From Bacteroidetes bacterium MedPE-SWsnd-G2 (GTDB taxonomy: Bacteria > Bacteroidota > Bacteroidia > Flavobacteriales > Flavobacteriaceae), in contig MPDE01000008.1 in NCBI GenBank assembly GCA_001874335.1, forward strand, positions 62,001-126,000: DNA of 64,000 bases, read 5' to 3'. The position numbers and the translations under genes are program-made. Shown one piece after another: positions 37,545-44,753 of the stretch. The notes beneath the pieces are model-generated. The model ran no database searches, was not told the DNA's origin, and saw nothing but the letters and a program-made list of their open reading frames with translations. Numbering within the stretch: position 1 is the stretch's first letter; every line of letters begins with the position of its first letter.

Positions 37545-37939
37545 ATGGCATTTAAGTAATACCACTGATCATTTTCAAACGTGAATTTAGAGTGCTCTTC
37601 AATAGTTTGTACCGCCCCGTTTTCGTAGTAAAAGGCTTTGAATTCTACATATCCAATTTTTGAATTATTAGCATTTAATTTTGATGACAAAACTTCTAAC
37701 TTTATCCAAGACACAGATTTAGCCCATTGTTCAATCTCTTTTTTATCCTTAATTGGTCTGGTAGACTTATGCCATGATAGCATCAAAAATTCTATGTTTG
37801 CTTTGGTGAATGCTGTATATCTTGAACGCATTAATAATTCGGGAGAAGTTGCGAGTTTAACATTGTTATGAATTAGTCCACAACAGTCAAGGTAATGTTT
37901 AGGTAAACCGCAGGGACAATTAAAGGTACTTTTATTCAT
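37541..37939 (-). CDS. YchJ-family SEC-C zinc protein with NTF2-like domain
   Basis: The 132-residue protein opens with a SEC-C metal site (CPCGLPKHYLDCC) and continues with the UPF0225/YchJ core (LMRSRYTAFTKANIEFLMLSWHKSTRP ... FKAFYYENG). The E. coli homologue has two SEC-C motifs; only the N-terminal one is visible here. No function is established. The gene overlaps the 53-codon gene upstream by 8 nt. Confidence 0.85.
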   Translation of the reverse strand: MNKSTFNCPCGLPKHYLDCCGLIHNNVKLATSPELLMRSRYTAFTKANIEFLMLSWHKSTRPIKDKKEIEQWAKSVSWIKLEVLSSKLNANNSKIGYVEFKAFYYENGAVQTIEEHSKFTFENDQWYYLNAI

Positions 37940-38093
37940 TTTCTTTAATTGAATTGTTAGCCTTAGTAATTATCTGTTTGAGCTTTAATTTGCGCGCTTC
38001 CTTTTCCTTTTTTAATTTATTGTTTTTGCGCGCCATTAGTTTAGAGTGTTTGGCTTTGTTTTTTGTATTCTTTTCTTGTCCTTTTTTAGCCAT
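37932..38093 (-). CDS. Small highly basic protein, 53 residues
   Basis: A complete frame from ATG (38093) to TAA (37932) encodes a 53-residue protein with about 19 Lys/Arg and no hydrophobic segment: it starts MAKKGQEKNTKNKAKHSK and ends SIKENE. Its last codons overlap the ATG of the ychJ-like gene (ATGAATAA), a typical coupling arrangement, which supports translation. Lysine-rich helical peptides of this kind bind nucleic acids or ribosomes, but no family is recognised. Easy to miss because of its length. Confidence 0.7.
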   Translation of the reverse strand: MAKKGQEKNTKNKAKHSKLMARKNNKLKKEKEARKLKLKQIITKANNSIKENE

Positions 38094-38127
38094 AATTATA
38101 GATATTCATCACAAAGGTATTACTTCC

Positions 38128-38859
38128 TTAGAATAATGTTTGAAGTTCTTGGTAAAAATAAGGTTTTAAAACATCTGGTGTATTTGAGTCAATTCCTCTT
38201 TTGTACACCACATTATTTATGGGATAATGGTCTAATTGTGTTTCATCAAAATGTGAATTTATGCAATTTTTAATGTCGTCTACATTAGACTTTGGATTTA
38301 ACCAATGCTTAATGTTATTTCTATTTAAAATTACGGGTTGCCTCTTTTTCACATTATGTATTTCAGCGAAAAAAGGAGAGGCCGTTTTTGTAATAATACT
38401 AAAGGTTGTAAAATTTTGAAATTGAGTATATAAACCAGCAAGGGAAATACTTAAGTTTTTTTTATGTTTAATGTAGTATGGGTAAGATTTGCCATTAAAT
38501 TTATAGGGCTCTATAAAGCCAGAAACCGGTATTAAACAACGTTGTTGATAGATAATCTCCTTATATAGAAAATGAGAAAATAACACTTCGCTTTTTGAAT
38601 TGAGTCCGCCACCAAAACTATGAGCATTAGAATAGTATTTATCTATATCTATAGTGTTTTCTGGCGCTATTCCCCATCTACTTTCGCTTATAGAATAATC
38701 ATTATTTGCTGAAGTAATTATAAGGGCTTTCGGATGGTTAAATCCATTTAAATGAAAATTGGGCTGATCAATTTTAGATGCTAATTCTTTAGAAGATTTT
38801 GCAGCATACTTTTTATTCAATTCTTTAATCGCTTGGCTTTGAGAAATTTGAAAACACAT
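38128..38859 (-). CDS. SRAP/HMCES-family DNA-protein crosslinking protein (YedK-like)
   Basis: The 243-residue protein begins Met-Cys; Cys2 is the residue that in YedK/HMCES forms a thiazolidine link to abasic sites in single-stranded DNA. Family blocks are visible: SRWGIAPE, RCLIPVSGFIEPYKFNGKSYPYYI (the GFxE glutamate), FSIITKTASPFFAEIHNVKKRQPVIL with the catalytic histidine, and WLNPKSN. Bacteroidota members often have this size. It shields abasic sites during replication. Separated by 34 nt from the small basic gene. Confidence 0.9.
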   Translation of the reverse strand: MCFQISQSQAIKELNKKYAAKSSKELASKIDQPNFHLNGFNHPKALIITSANNDYSISESRWGIAPENTIDIDKYYSNAHSFGGGLNSKSEVLFSHFLYKEIIYQQRCLIPVSGFIEPYKFNGKSYPYYIKHKKNLSISLAGLYTQFQNFTTFSIITKTASPFFAEIHNVKKRQPVILNRNNIKHWLNPKSNVDDIKNCINSHFDETQLDHYPINNVVYKRGIDSNTPDVLKPYFYQELQTLF

Positions 38860-38898
38860 AAACTTTCCATTTCTTAAATTTAATAAAAGAAAAAATAA

Positions 38899-38925
38899 AA
38901 GCCCGCATTTAGCGGGCTTAAAAAA
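38899..38925 (-). terminator. Intrinsic terminator of the 38940 gene
   Basis: AAGCCCGC and GCGGGCTT arms with a 5-nt loop; on the minus strand a T-rich tail follows. It is a GC-rich hairpin right behind the stop at 38940. Confidence 0.85.
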
Positions 38926-38939
38926 GTAGAGTAGGTAGA

Positions 38940-39398
38940 TTATATATGTTCAAAAATTTGAGGTTTCGCCTCAAATTCACCAAAGTTTTCTGAGTAATGT
39001 AGTTTGCCATTTAGGCCCTTGTAAAACCCATTTCTCCAAGTCCTAAAACTGTCTTTAAGTTCTCTAAAAGAAAATTCAGGATTGGGGAATACTATTTCTT
39101 CGATACTTGATAAGCCTTCACTACACTCTTTATCGAAACAGTGTTTTGAGGATATAGAGATAGAGTTATTTTCAAATCCTAAACAAAATTTATGAGTGTA
39201 TGAGTTGTATTGGTCACTAGTTTTATAAGACGAACAAATTGTCATTGGTTCACTTGGGCTCATGGCTTCAAAATGTTCCAAGTAAAAAACCACCTTAGAG
39301 CATGCAAGCATGAATTCGGGTGATAAATCAAATTCCATATTGTTATTTAGTAGGTTTTTAAAAAACGCTTTTAAATCGATTAATAATTCTGTTTCCAT
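38940..39398 (-). CDS. Hypothetical protein behind the first TACGTA-pair promoter
   Basis: I do not recognise the family. From the ATG at 39398 (METELLIDLKAFFKNLL) the product has 152 residues, is soluble and mildly acidic, and contains three cysteines, FCLGFENNSISISSKHCFDKEC and a C-terminal FRTWRNGFYKGLNGKLHYSENFGEFE block. A longer frame (to 39506) runs through the promoter and is rejected. The gene has its own promoter (-7 TAGTTTTG at 39448-39441), a double TACGTA site just upstream, and its own terminator, so it is a tightly individual transcription unit. Confidence 0.65.
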   Translation of the reverse strand: METELLIDLKAFFKNLLNNNMEFDLSPEFMLACSKVVFYLEHFEAMSPSEPMTICSSYKTSDQYNSYTHKFCLGFENNSISISSKHCFDKECSEGLSSIEEIVFPNPEFSFRELKDSFRTWRNGFYKGLNGKLHYSENFGEFEAKPQIFEHI

Positions 39399-39440
39399 AG
39401 TGTTGAGTTGTTGAGAGTTGCTATTGATTATTTTACAATT

Positions 39441-39448
39441 CAAAACTA
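39441..39448 (-). promoter_or_regulatory. -7 box of the 38940 gene
   Basis: TAGTTTTG on the minus strand is an exact TANNTTTG. The start of transcription would be about 35 nt before the ATG at 39398. No TTG occurs 17-23 nt upstream; GTTTT lies there instead, as expected for an activator-dependent promoter. Confidence 0.55.
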
Positions 39449-39471
39449 CAGTAAACAAGTTTGCGAAAACA

Positions 39472-39487
39472 TACGTAGAATTACGTA
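39472..39487. promoter_or_regulatory. Double TACGTA operator, copy A
   Basis: TACGTA (39472-39477), spacer GAAT, TACGTA (39482-39487). The promoter-proximal half ends 23 nt before the -7 box on the minus strand. Self-complementary halves with 10-bp spacing lie on one face of the helix. Confidence 0.6.
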
Positions 39488-39598
39488 TTTTTTTATTTTC
39501 GTACAAAGTGTAATCTCTTAGTTTATAGGGTTTTGTTTTATTTTGTAAGAATAGTTTTAAGTCAATTAAGATTCAATTCAATTAGTGTTAGATGAATA

Positions 39599-41326
39599 TC
39601 ATTTCTCTAAAACCTCAGGAAGTAGGAAGCCATCTGTACCAGAAGGAGGTTTAATTCCCATAAGTGCTGATAATGTTGGTGCAATATCCACAGTTTCAAT
39701 ACGTCTATGTATTGTCTTATTTTTTATAGTATGACCAGCAAAAATTACGGGTACGTAGGTATCGTAATTCCAAACAGAGCCGTGATAAGATGCGACGTGC
39801 AATCCGTCAAAGTTATTAACGAAACTATGAGGTTTAAAAACAAGATAAATATCACCTGCTCGCCTCGGATCATGATTATTAATCACTTTCTGTAATACAT
39901 TTGTGGTTGGAATACTTCCAGCATTCAAATCTGCAGAAGTAACAGCATGTTCTACAATTTTAAATTTAGCTACTTCTTCAGCAACTGCTTTTTGAACTTC
40001 AGATAAATCTAATTTTCTTTCATTAATCACGTCGTGGTTTAGATATAAATATGGAGGAAAGAATTCACTAATCAGCTCTTGTCCTATGCCAAAACGTTGT
40101 TTAAGTCTTTCAATTGCTGGGTCTTTATCTAGTTGGCTAAAATCTACTGTACTAGCTTCCATACCTAAGCTATTTAAGTAACCTGGAGCTTCTGGGCTAC
40201 CGTGGTCAGCAGATAACACTATAAGCGTGTTTTCTAAACCAACATTTTCATCGATGAATTGTATGAATTGAGCAAGGGTTTTATCTAGTCTCAATAGATT
40301 ATCTTCCATTTCTAAGCTAGAAGGTCCAAACATATGCCCTACATAATCGGTTGAAGAGAAGCTAACAGATAGGAAATCTGTAATGTCATCTTGCCCCAAT
40401 TTCTCATTTGTAATTACAGATTGCGCAAATTTAGAAGTGATTTCATCCCCTGCAGGACTTATGGTTAATAGTGTATTATAGTATTTACCATCACCTTTAC
40501 CAAACTTGTGAGGAAATGTTCTTCCAAATCCAGCAAGATCAACTTCCCATTCTTGGTTGTCGTTTTCGCCAAATAAATATGAGTCAATGCTATTTGATAA
40601 TTCCCAATTGGTATCAGCATAAAAAAGTTGGTGTTTTTCAGCATTCCAAGACTTCACCCATTCCGGATAACTTTTATAATAGTAGTTACTAGTAACAAAT
40701 TCGCCAGATTTTTTAGAAAACCAGAACGCTTTTCCGGTATGCCCTGCAAATGATACGGCTCCTCTATCCTTTACTGAGACACCAAATACTTTGGCTTTTC
40801 CGTTTGATGCAAGTTTTAATTCGTCACTAAATGTGGAAACTTTAATATTTGCTGGAGAGCGTCCAGAAGAACGGGCTTTCTTTTGAGTAGGATCAATTTC
40901 AGTTTTTTGATTGACATCAGCATCAGCAGAAAGAAGTGAAAACCGTGGATCCTCAATATTATAACTCAGTACACCAGTTTCTCTGTTTAACCAAACATTT
41001 GCAATCATTCCGTGGGTAGATGGATACGCTCCTGTTGCCAATGATGCATGCCCTACTATAGTTTCTGTATTTGAATGTGCATGGTGGGCATTATTGTAAA
41101 CAACCCCATTAGTGTAAAAATATTTAAAGCCATTTTCAGACATTTTATCCATAAAACGTAACGGTAAATCACCCCTTAGTTGGTCTATTGTGATTTGAAC
41201 AATTAGTTTGGGTTTTGCATTAGAGTCCACTGTTTGATGCTCTGCTTTTTTGTTTTGGCAAGAAACTATAAAAAGGCATATAAAAAGAGTTAATAATTTG
41301 AGGTGTGCTTTATTAATAGGTAACAT
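39599..41326 (-). CDS. pafA: Alkaline phosphatase PafA, lipoprotein
   Basis: The 575-residue alkaline phosphatase-superfamily enzyme has a lipoprotein signal (LFIVSC, Cys23), so it is anchored in the envelope. Family marks include LIVQITIDQLRGD (metal ligand Asp), AHSNTETIVGHASLATG with the catalytic threonine, and SADHGSPEAPG with Asp/His ligands, all of PafA type. It releases phosphate from organic monoesters in the periplasm or on the surface. It differs from PhoA, whose nucleophile is serine. A 25-bp palindrome lies 22 nt upstream of its ATG. Confidence 0.93.
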   Translation of the reverse strand: MLPINKAHLKLLTLFICLFIVSCQNKKAEHQTVDSNAKPKLIVQITIDQLRGDLPLRFMDKMSENGFKYFYTNGVVYNNAHHAHSNTETIVGHASLATGAYPSTHGMIANVWLNRETGVLSYNIEDPRFSLLSADADVNQKTEIDPTQKKARSSGRSPANIKVSTFSDELKLASNGKAKVFGVSVKDRGAVSFAGHTGKAFWFSKKSGEFVTSNYYYKSYPEWVKSWNAEKHQLFYADTNWELSNSIDSYLFGENDNQEWEVDLAGFGRTFPHKFGKGDGKYYNTLLTISPAGDEITSKFAQSVITNEKLGQDDITDFLSVSFSSTDYVGHMFGPSSLEMEDNLLRLDKTLAQFIQFIDENVGLENTLIVLSADHGSPEAPGYLNSLGMEASTVDFSQLDKDPAIERLKQRFGIGQELISEFFPPYLYLNHDVINERKLDLSEVQKAVAEEVAKFKIVEHAVTSADLNAGSIPTTNVLQKVINNHDPRRAGDIYLVFKPHSFVNNFDGLHVASYHGSVWNYDTYVPVIFAGHTIKNKTIHRRIETVDIAPTLSALMGIKPPSGTDGFLLPEVLEK

Positions 41327-41348
41327 AATTAAAAGGTTGATTTTCAGT

Positions 41349-41373
41349 TAATTAAATTTACTAAATTTAATTA
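41349..41373. promoter_or_regulatory. Perfect 25-bp palindrome upstream of pafA
   Basis: TAATTAAATTTA and its reverse complement flank a single central C. It lies 22 nt before the pafA ATG and 14 nt behind the DUF4240 stop. It is A/T-only apart from the centre and has no following T-run, so a repressor or activator site for pafA is more likely than a terminator. Confidence 0.5.
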
Positions 41374-41387
41374 TGTAATGGTGTTTA

Positions 41388-41972
41388 TTAGTGCCATAAT
41401 TTTTGAAAAAGATTTGGACATTGCTTTTTCATTGATTCAGCTTGGTAAATTTTCCAATTAATATCAATATGTAGGTAATTTGCTTTATGATACAAAAAGG
41501 CTTCACTAATATACTTATCCAAAACTCTTCCAGTTTTACTGAGGAAAGCCTGTTTTGCAATTAAATCAAAACCTTTAAAATCGTAATACGATTTATTGTC
41601 TGTTAATTCCGTAATAAGGAAATCTGGTGTGATTTTGGTTTCTTGGTAAGTTAGTTGTCCTCTAGAAATCACCCAATTTCTGAATGATAGAAATTCGTCG
41701 TCGTCAGCGCTTCCGTTTATGATGTATGATGCACACCACATATTTGAGTTATATAGATCAAATAATAGTTTTTCTGTTCGAAGATGAAACCCAAGGATAT
41801 ATTCAACAGAATTACTTAGTAAATGTAAATGAATGTAATTTTCTTGGTCCTTTTGATTTAGGGCTTTGGTTAGTGAACGTTGAATGACCTGCCAATACTC
41901 CTTTTCATTGAGCATTTGGTTAGTAGGTTTAATGGGTTTTACCCGTTTAAGAAAATTTGAAATTAATTTCAT
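41388..41972 (-). CDS. DUF4240-family protein behind the second TACGTA-pair promoter
   Basis: From the ATG at 41972 the product has 194 residues. It matches DUF4240 in the WQVIQRSLTKALNQKDQENYIHLHLLSN start, the LFDLYNSNMWCASYIINGSADDDEFLSFRNWVISRG core (the aspartate triplet and FRxW are family marks) and KITPDFL. Function is unknown; the family also occurs as a domain of bacterial proteins without established activity. A TTG at 41999 is an alternative start. It has its own promoter (TATATTTG at 42075-42068, TTG at 42099-42097) with the double TACGTA site directly upstream. Confidence 0.8.
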   Translation of the reverse strand: MKLISNFLKRVKPIKPTNQMLNEKEYWQVIQRSLTKALNQKDQENYIHLHLLSNSVEYILGFHLRTEKLLFDLYNSNMWCASYIINGSADDDEFLSFRNWVISRGQLTYQETKITPDFLITELTDNKSYYDFKGFDLIAKQAFLSKTGRVLDKYISEAFLYHKANYLHIDINWKIYQAESMKKQCPNLFQKLWH

Positions 41973-42067
41973 AATCAATTTTAAAATTGGGGTCAACAAG
42001 TATTAATAAACAGTAGTTTATTAATCACCAATTATGAATTAAAATTTCGTTGTATTTATAGCTATGA

Positions 42068-42099
42068 CAAATATACCAAATTATTCTATTGTAAACCAA
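42068..42099 (-). promoter_or_regulatory. Promoter of the DUF4240 gene
   Basis: TATATTTG at 42075-42068 is an exact -7 box; TTG at 42099-42097 is spaced 21 nt from it. The -33 TTG begins one base after the promoter-proximal TACGTA. Confidence 0.6.
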
Positions 42100-42115
42100 T
42101 ACGTACAGATACGTA
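42100..42115. promoter_or_regulatory. Double TACGTA operator, copy B
   Basis: TACGTA (42100-42105), spacer CAGA, TACGTA (42110-42115). On the minus strand the promoter-proximal half ends 24 nt before the -7 box, one nt different from copy A. Confidence 0.6.
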
Positions 42116-42144
42116 TTTACATATTTTGAAGTATGTTGAAAACA

Positions 42145-42173
42145 AAAAAGCCATACGTTATGTATGGCTTTTT
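42145..42173 (-). terminator. Terminator of the tRNA operon
   Basis: AAAAAGCCATAC and GTATGGCTTTTT arms with a 5-nt loop start 2 nt behind the 3' end of tRNA-Arg; on the minus strand a T-run follows. Confidence 0.85.
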
Positions 42174-42174
42174 G

Positions 42175-42248
42175 TGATCGCGACAGGATTCGAACCTGTG
42201 ACCGTCTGCTTAGAAGGCAGATGCTCTATCCAGCTGAGCTACGCGACC
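42175..42248 (-). tRNA. tRNA-Arg, anticodon TCT
   Basis: On the minus strand a complete cloverleaf reads: acceptor GGTCGCG/CGCGATC, D stem GCTC/GAGC, anticodon stem TCTGC/GCAGA with loop CTTCTAA (TCT reads AGA), and T arm ACAGG-TTCGAAT-CCTGT. The CCA end is not encoded. Last gene of a three-tRNA transcript. Confidence 0.95.
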
Positions 42249-42281
42249 TTAAACATTATTAATTTTGCTTTAAAAAAATTG

Positions 42282-42356
42282 TCGGGGTGGCAGGATTCGA
42301 ACCTGCGACCTCCGCGTCCCAAACGCGGCGCGATAACCGGGCTACGCTACACCCCG
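42282..42356 (-). tRNA. tRNA-Pro, anticodon TGG
   Basis: Minus-strand cloverleaf with acceptor CGGGGTG/CACCCCG, anticodon stem CCGCG/CGCGG and loop TTTGGGA (TGG reads CCA), and T loop TTCGAAT. CCA is not encoded. Middle gene of the tRNA operon. Confidence 0.95.
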
Positions 42357-42395
42357 AATTAACTTAATTATGCAAAATTACAATAAATAAATTTG

Positions 42396-42479
42396 CGGAG
42401 AGACAGGGATTCGAACCCTGGCGACACTTACGCGTCGACAGATTAGCAATCTGCTCCATTACCACTCTGGCACCTCTCC
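42396..42479 (-). tRNA. tRNA-Ser, anticodon GCT
   Basis: Minus-strand cloverleaf with acceptor GGAGAGG/TCTCTCC, anticodon loop TTGCTAA (GCT reads AGC), a long class II variable arm built from the CGACGCGTAAGTGTCG hairpin, and T loop TTCGAAT. CCA is not encoded. First gene of the tRNA operon. Confidence 0.95.
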
Positions 42480-42515
42480 TAAAATTATAAAGAACGTTCC
42501 TTAAAATTGCGGTTG

Positions 42516-42546
42516 CAAATGTAACTCAACATTTAAAAAACCACAA
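42516..42546 (-). promoter_or_regulatory. Promoter of the Ser-Pro-Arg tRNA operon
   Basis: TTG (42546-42544) and TACATTTG (42523-42516) on the minus strand are spaced 20 nt, a textbook Bacteroidota promoter, about 35 nt before tRNA-Ser. It lies behind the pgpH stop, so the tRNAs need not be read through from pgpH. Confidence 0.7.
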
Positions 42547-42577
42547 CTATTTTTTCAGTTTTTTTTAAGGTTTTTTT

Positions 42578-44626
42578 TTATTCAGGGTATTCTATCCTGA
42601 GGTGGAAGATGTTAGCTAGTTTATTCTTTAATACTTTTTTGATAGATTCTATCTCTTTGAAGGTGATATCTGCATTTAAAAACTGCCCATCTTCCATCTG
42701 TTTTTTGATAATAGCGTCAACAAAGGAATCTATTTTGGTTGAAGATGGTTCTTTTAAACTTTTTGAGGCCGCCTCTACACTATCGCACATCATTAAAATT
42801 GCGGTTTCTTTATTAAAGGGTTTTGGTCCTATATATCTAAAATCTTCTTCAGAGGTTTCACTATCAAATTCTTTTTGTTTCATGTAGAAATAGTAAACCA
42901 TACTCGTACCATGATGAGTTCTAATAAAATCAATAAGGCGATCTGGTAGTTTGTTTTTCTTGGCAATTTCTATTCCGTCAATAACATGATTTAAGATAAT
43001 TGAAGCACTTTCTACAGGAGATAATTCGTCGTGAGGGTTAATTCCTGTCGATTGGTTTTCTGTAAAATAAGTGGGTTGAACCATTTTCCCAATATCGTGA
43101 TATAAAGCTCCTACCCTAACCAACATAGCATTTGCTCCAATTTCATTTGCAGCGGCTTCAGCTAAATTGGCTACATTTAACGAGTGATGAAAGGTTCCAG
43201 GCGCCTTGTTGGCTAATTCTTTTAAAAGTTTACTGTTGGTGTCTGAAAGTTCTAATAATGACACATCTGATACCAGACCAAAAAGCTTTTCGTAAATATA
43301 AATTAGGGGTTGAACAAACAAGGTTGCTAAACCACCCAAAATAAACATCCCGAAGGTTTCAAATCTAATATTTGCAATACTGCCTTCATGTATCACATAA
43401 AAGCTGAAATAAGCGATGATATAAATTAATGTAATTTGACCAACCGATATGAATAAATTGGCTCTTTTATAAAGTTCTGTAACCGTCAAAATAGTTACCA
43501 TTCCTGCAATGATCTGAAGAAACATATACTCGTAACTATTTGGCACAACAAAACCTAAAAGTAATACAGTAAGAACATGTGAAAATAATCCTAAACGCGC
43601 GTCAAAAAATGCCTTAAGCACTAAGGGAAGCACACAAAGAGGTACAACGTATACATATTGTGAATTGTAATTTGTAACCGCAGTAGTTAGCACAATCATC
43701 AAAACCACATTAAAAAAGATAAAGGATACCTTTTTGTTGTCGTAAAACACATTAGGCCTATACTTTCTTAAAAAGAGTAAAAGCATTAAAAGTGTTAAGG
43801 CTACTAAAATGGAATATGCAAATATTATAAGATTGTAATTAGAAGCGCTCCAAGTTTGAGATTCGTATTCTGATTCTAATGATAAAAGAATGGCGTAGTT
43901 CTCGCCTTCTACAATTTCGCCTTTAGCTATAATCAAAGTTTCTCGTTCAATAATACCTCGGGTAGGTGAAATTTTACTCACTTCTTCTTGCAAAGATTGT
44001 TCTGTAATAGTGCTGTTTAAAGCAATATTGGGTTTAATGATGTCAAAGAATAAAGACACCATCATTGTAGAAAATTCATCAAATTGATTTTTATTCAATT
44101 CATTTTCAACCAATTCTCTAACATCATTGATTTTTGTAAACTCAGTAAAATCAACAGTTTCAACTTGTTTTTGATCTTCTAATACAATGCAGGTTTTATC
44201 TTTATTGTAATTGTAATCTTCGTCTAAAACACCTTTTTCATAAACTTCATTTAAAACAGACTCCCCTAAATTGTAAATGATAGACTTAATTGGCATTGTT
44301 AGAGAATCTAATTCTAAAGCTTCAAATTCTTTTTCATAGGAAAGCAATACATCAGATTTAATTTCTAATGAACGATCAAAGTAAACAGGGCTTTTACTAA
44401 CAATCTCTTGTTGCTCTTCTTCAAGTTCCTCCGCCGATTTCTTTATTGCAAAATCAAACGGAGCATATAAGTTTTCAGATTGCCATGGCTTACCCTTGTC
44501 AAAGGAGTATTTAAATTTTCCACTCTTTGGAAATAAGTAGACTATAAACACTATAGTACTGACAAATAATATAAGTTTATATGCAAGTGAATGATTCTTA
44601 TACCATTTGTTTAAAAGCTGACTCAT
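42578..44626 (-). CDS. pgpH: 7TM-HD phosphohydrolase (PgpH/YqfF-like)
   Basis: The 682-residue inner-membrane protein has an N-terminal helix (about 15-35), a periplasmic 7TMR-HDED domain (about 50-265), seven transmembrane helices (about 270-450) and a cytoplasmic HD domain: HHSLNVANLAEAAA, then LYHDIGKMVQPTYF with His510-Asp511, and THHGTSMVYYFYMKQ. The characterised PgpH enzymes cleave the second messenger c-di-AMP. All HD metal residues appear intact, so it is probably active. First gene on its strand before the tRNA operon. Confidence 0.9.
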   Translation of the reverse strand: MSQLLNKWYKNHSLAYKLILFVSTIVFIVYLFPKSGKFKYSFDKGKPWQSENLYAPFDFAIKKSAEELEEEQQEIVSKSPVYFDRSLEIKSDVLLSYEKEFEALELDSLTMPIKSIIYNLGESVLNEVYEKGVLDEDYNYNKDKTCIVLEDQKQVETVDFTEFTKINDVRELVENELNKNQFDEFSTMMVSLFFDIIKPNIALNSTITEQSLQEEVSKISPTRGIIERETLIIAKGEIVEGENYAILLSLESEYESQTWSASNYNLIIFAYSILVALTLLMLLLFLRKYRPNVFYDNKKVSFIFFNVVLMIVLTTAVTNYNSQYVYVVPLCVLPLVLKAFFDARLGLFSHVLTVLLLGFVVPNSYEYMFLQIIAGMVTILTVTELYKRANLFISVGQITLIYIIAYFSFYVIHEGSIANIRFETFGMFILGGLATLFVQPLIYIYEKLFGLVSDVSLLELSDTNSKLLKELANKAPGTFHHSLNVANLAEAAANEIGANAMLVRVGALYHDIGKMVQPTYFTENQSTGINPHDELSPVESASIILNHVIDGIEIAKKNKLPDRLIDFIRTHHGTSMVYYFYMKQKEFDSETSEEDFRYIGPKPFNKETAILMMCDSVEAASKSLKEPSSTKIDSFVDAIIKKQMEDGQFLNADITFKEIESIKKVLKNKLANIFHLRIEYPE

Positions 44627-44753
44627 TTATTGGATTTAATAGGTCATAAATATAAAGTAAATATAAATGTTATTTATAGGATTAAAGTGCCTAATCATTC
44701 CAAATTCTTAGAAATTTGATTAAATTCGCTCGATAAAAACTAAACAATAAGTA

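Noticed and set aside
39399-39506. 36-codon N-terminal extension of the 38940 hypothetical gene
   Set aside because: It would be translated from DNA upstream of and through the promoter and the TACGTA pair.
42126-42362. 78-codon plus-strand frame running across the tRNAs
   Set aside because: It is the antisense of tRNA-Arg and tRNA-Pro; the ATGFEPVT and GWQDSNLRPPRPKRGAI strings are well-known spurious translations of tRNA complements.
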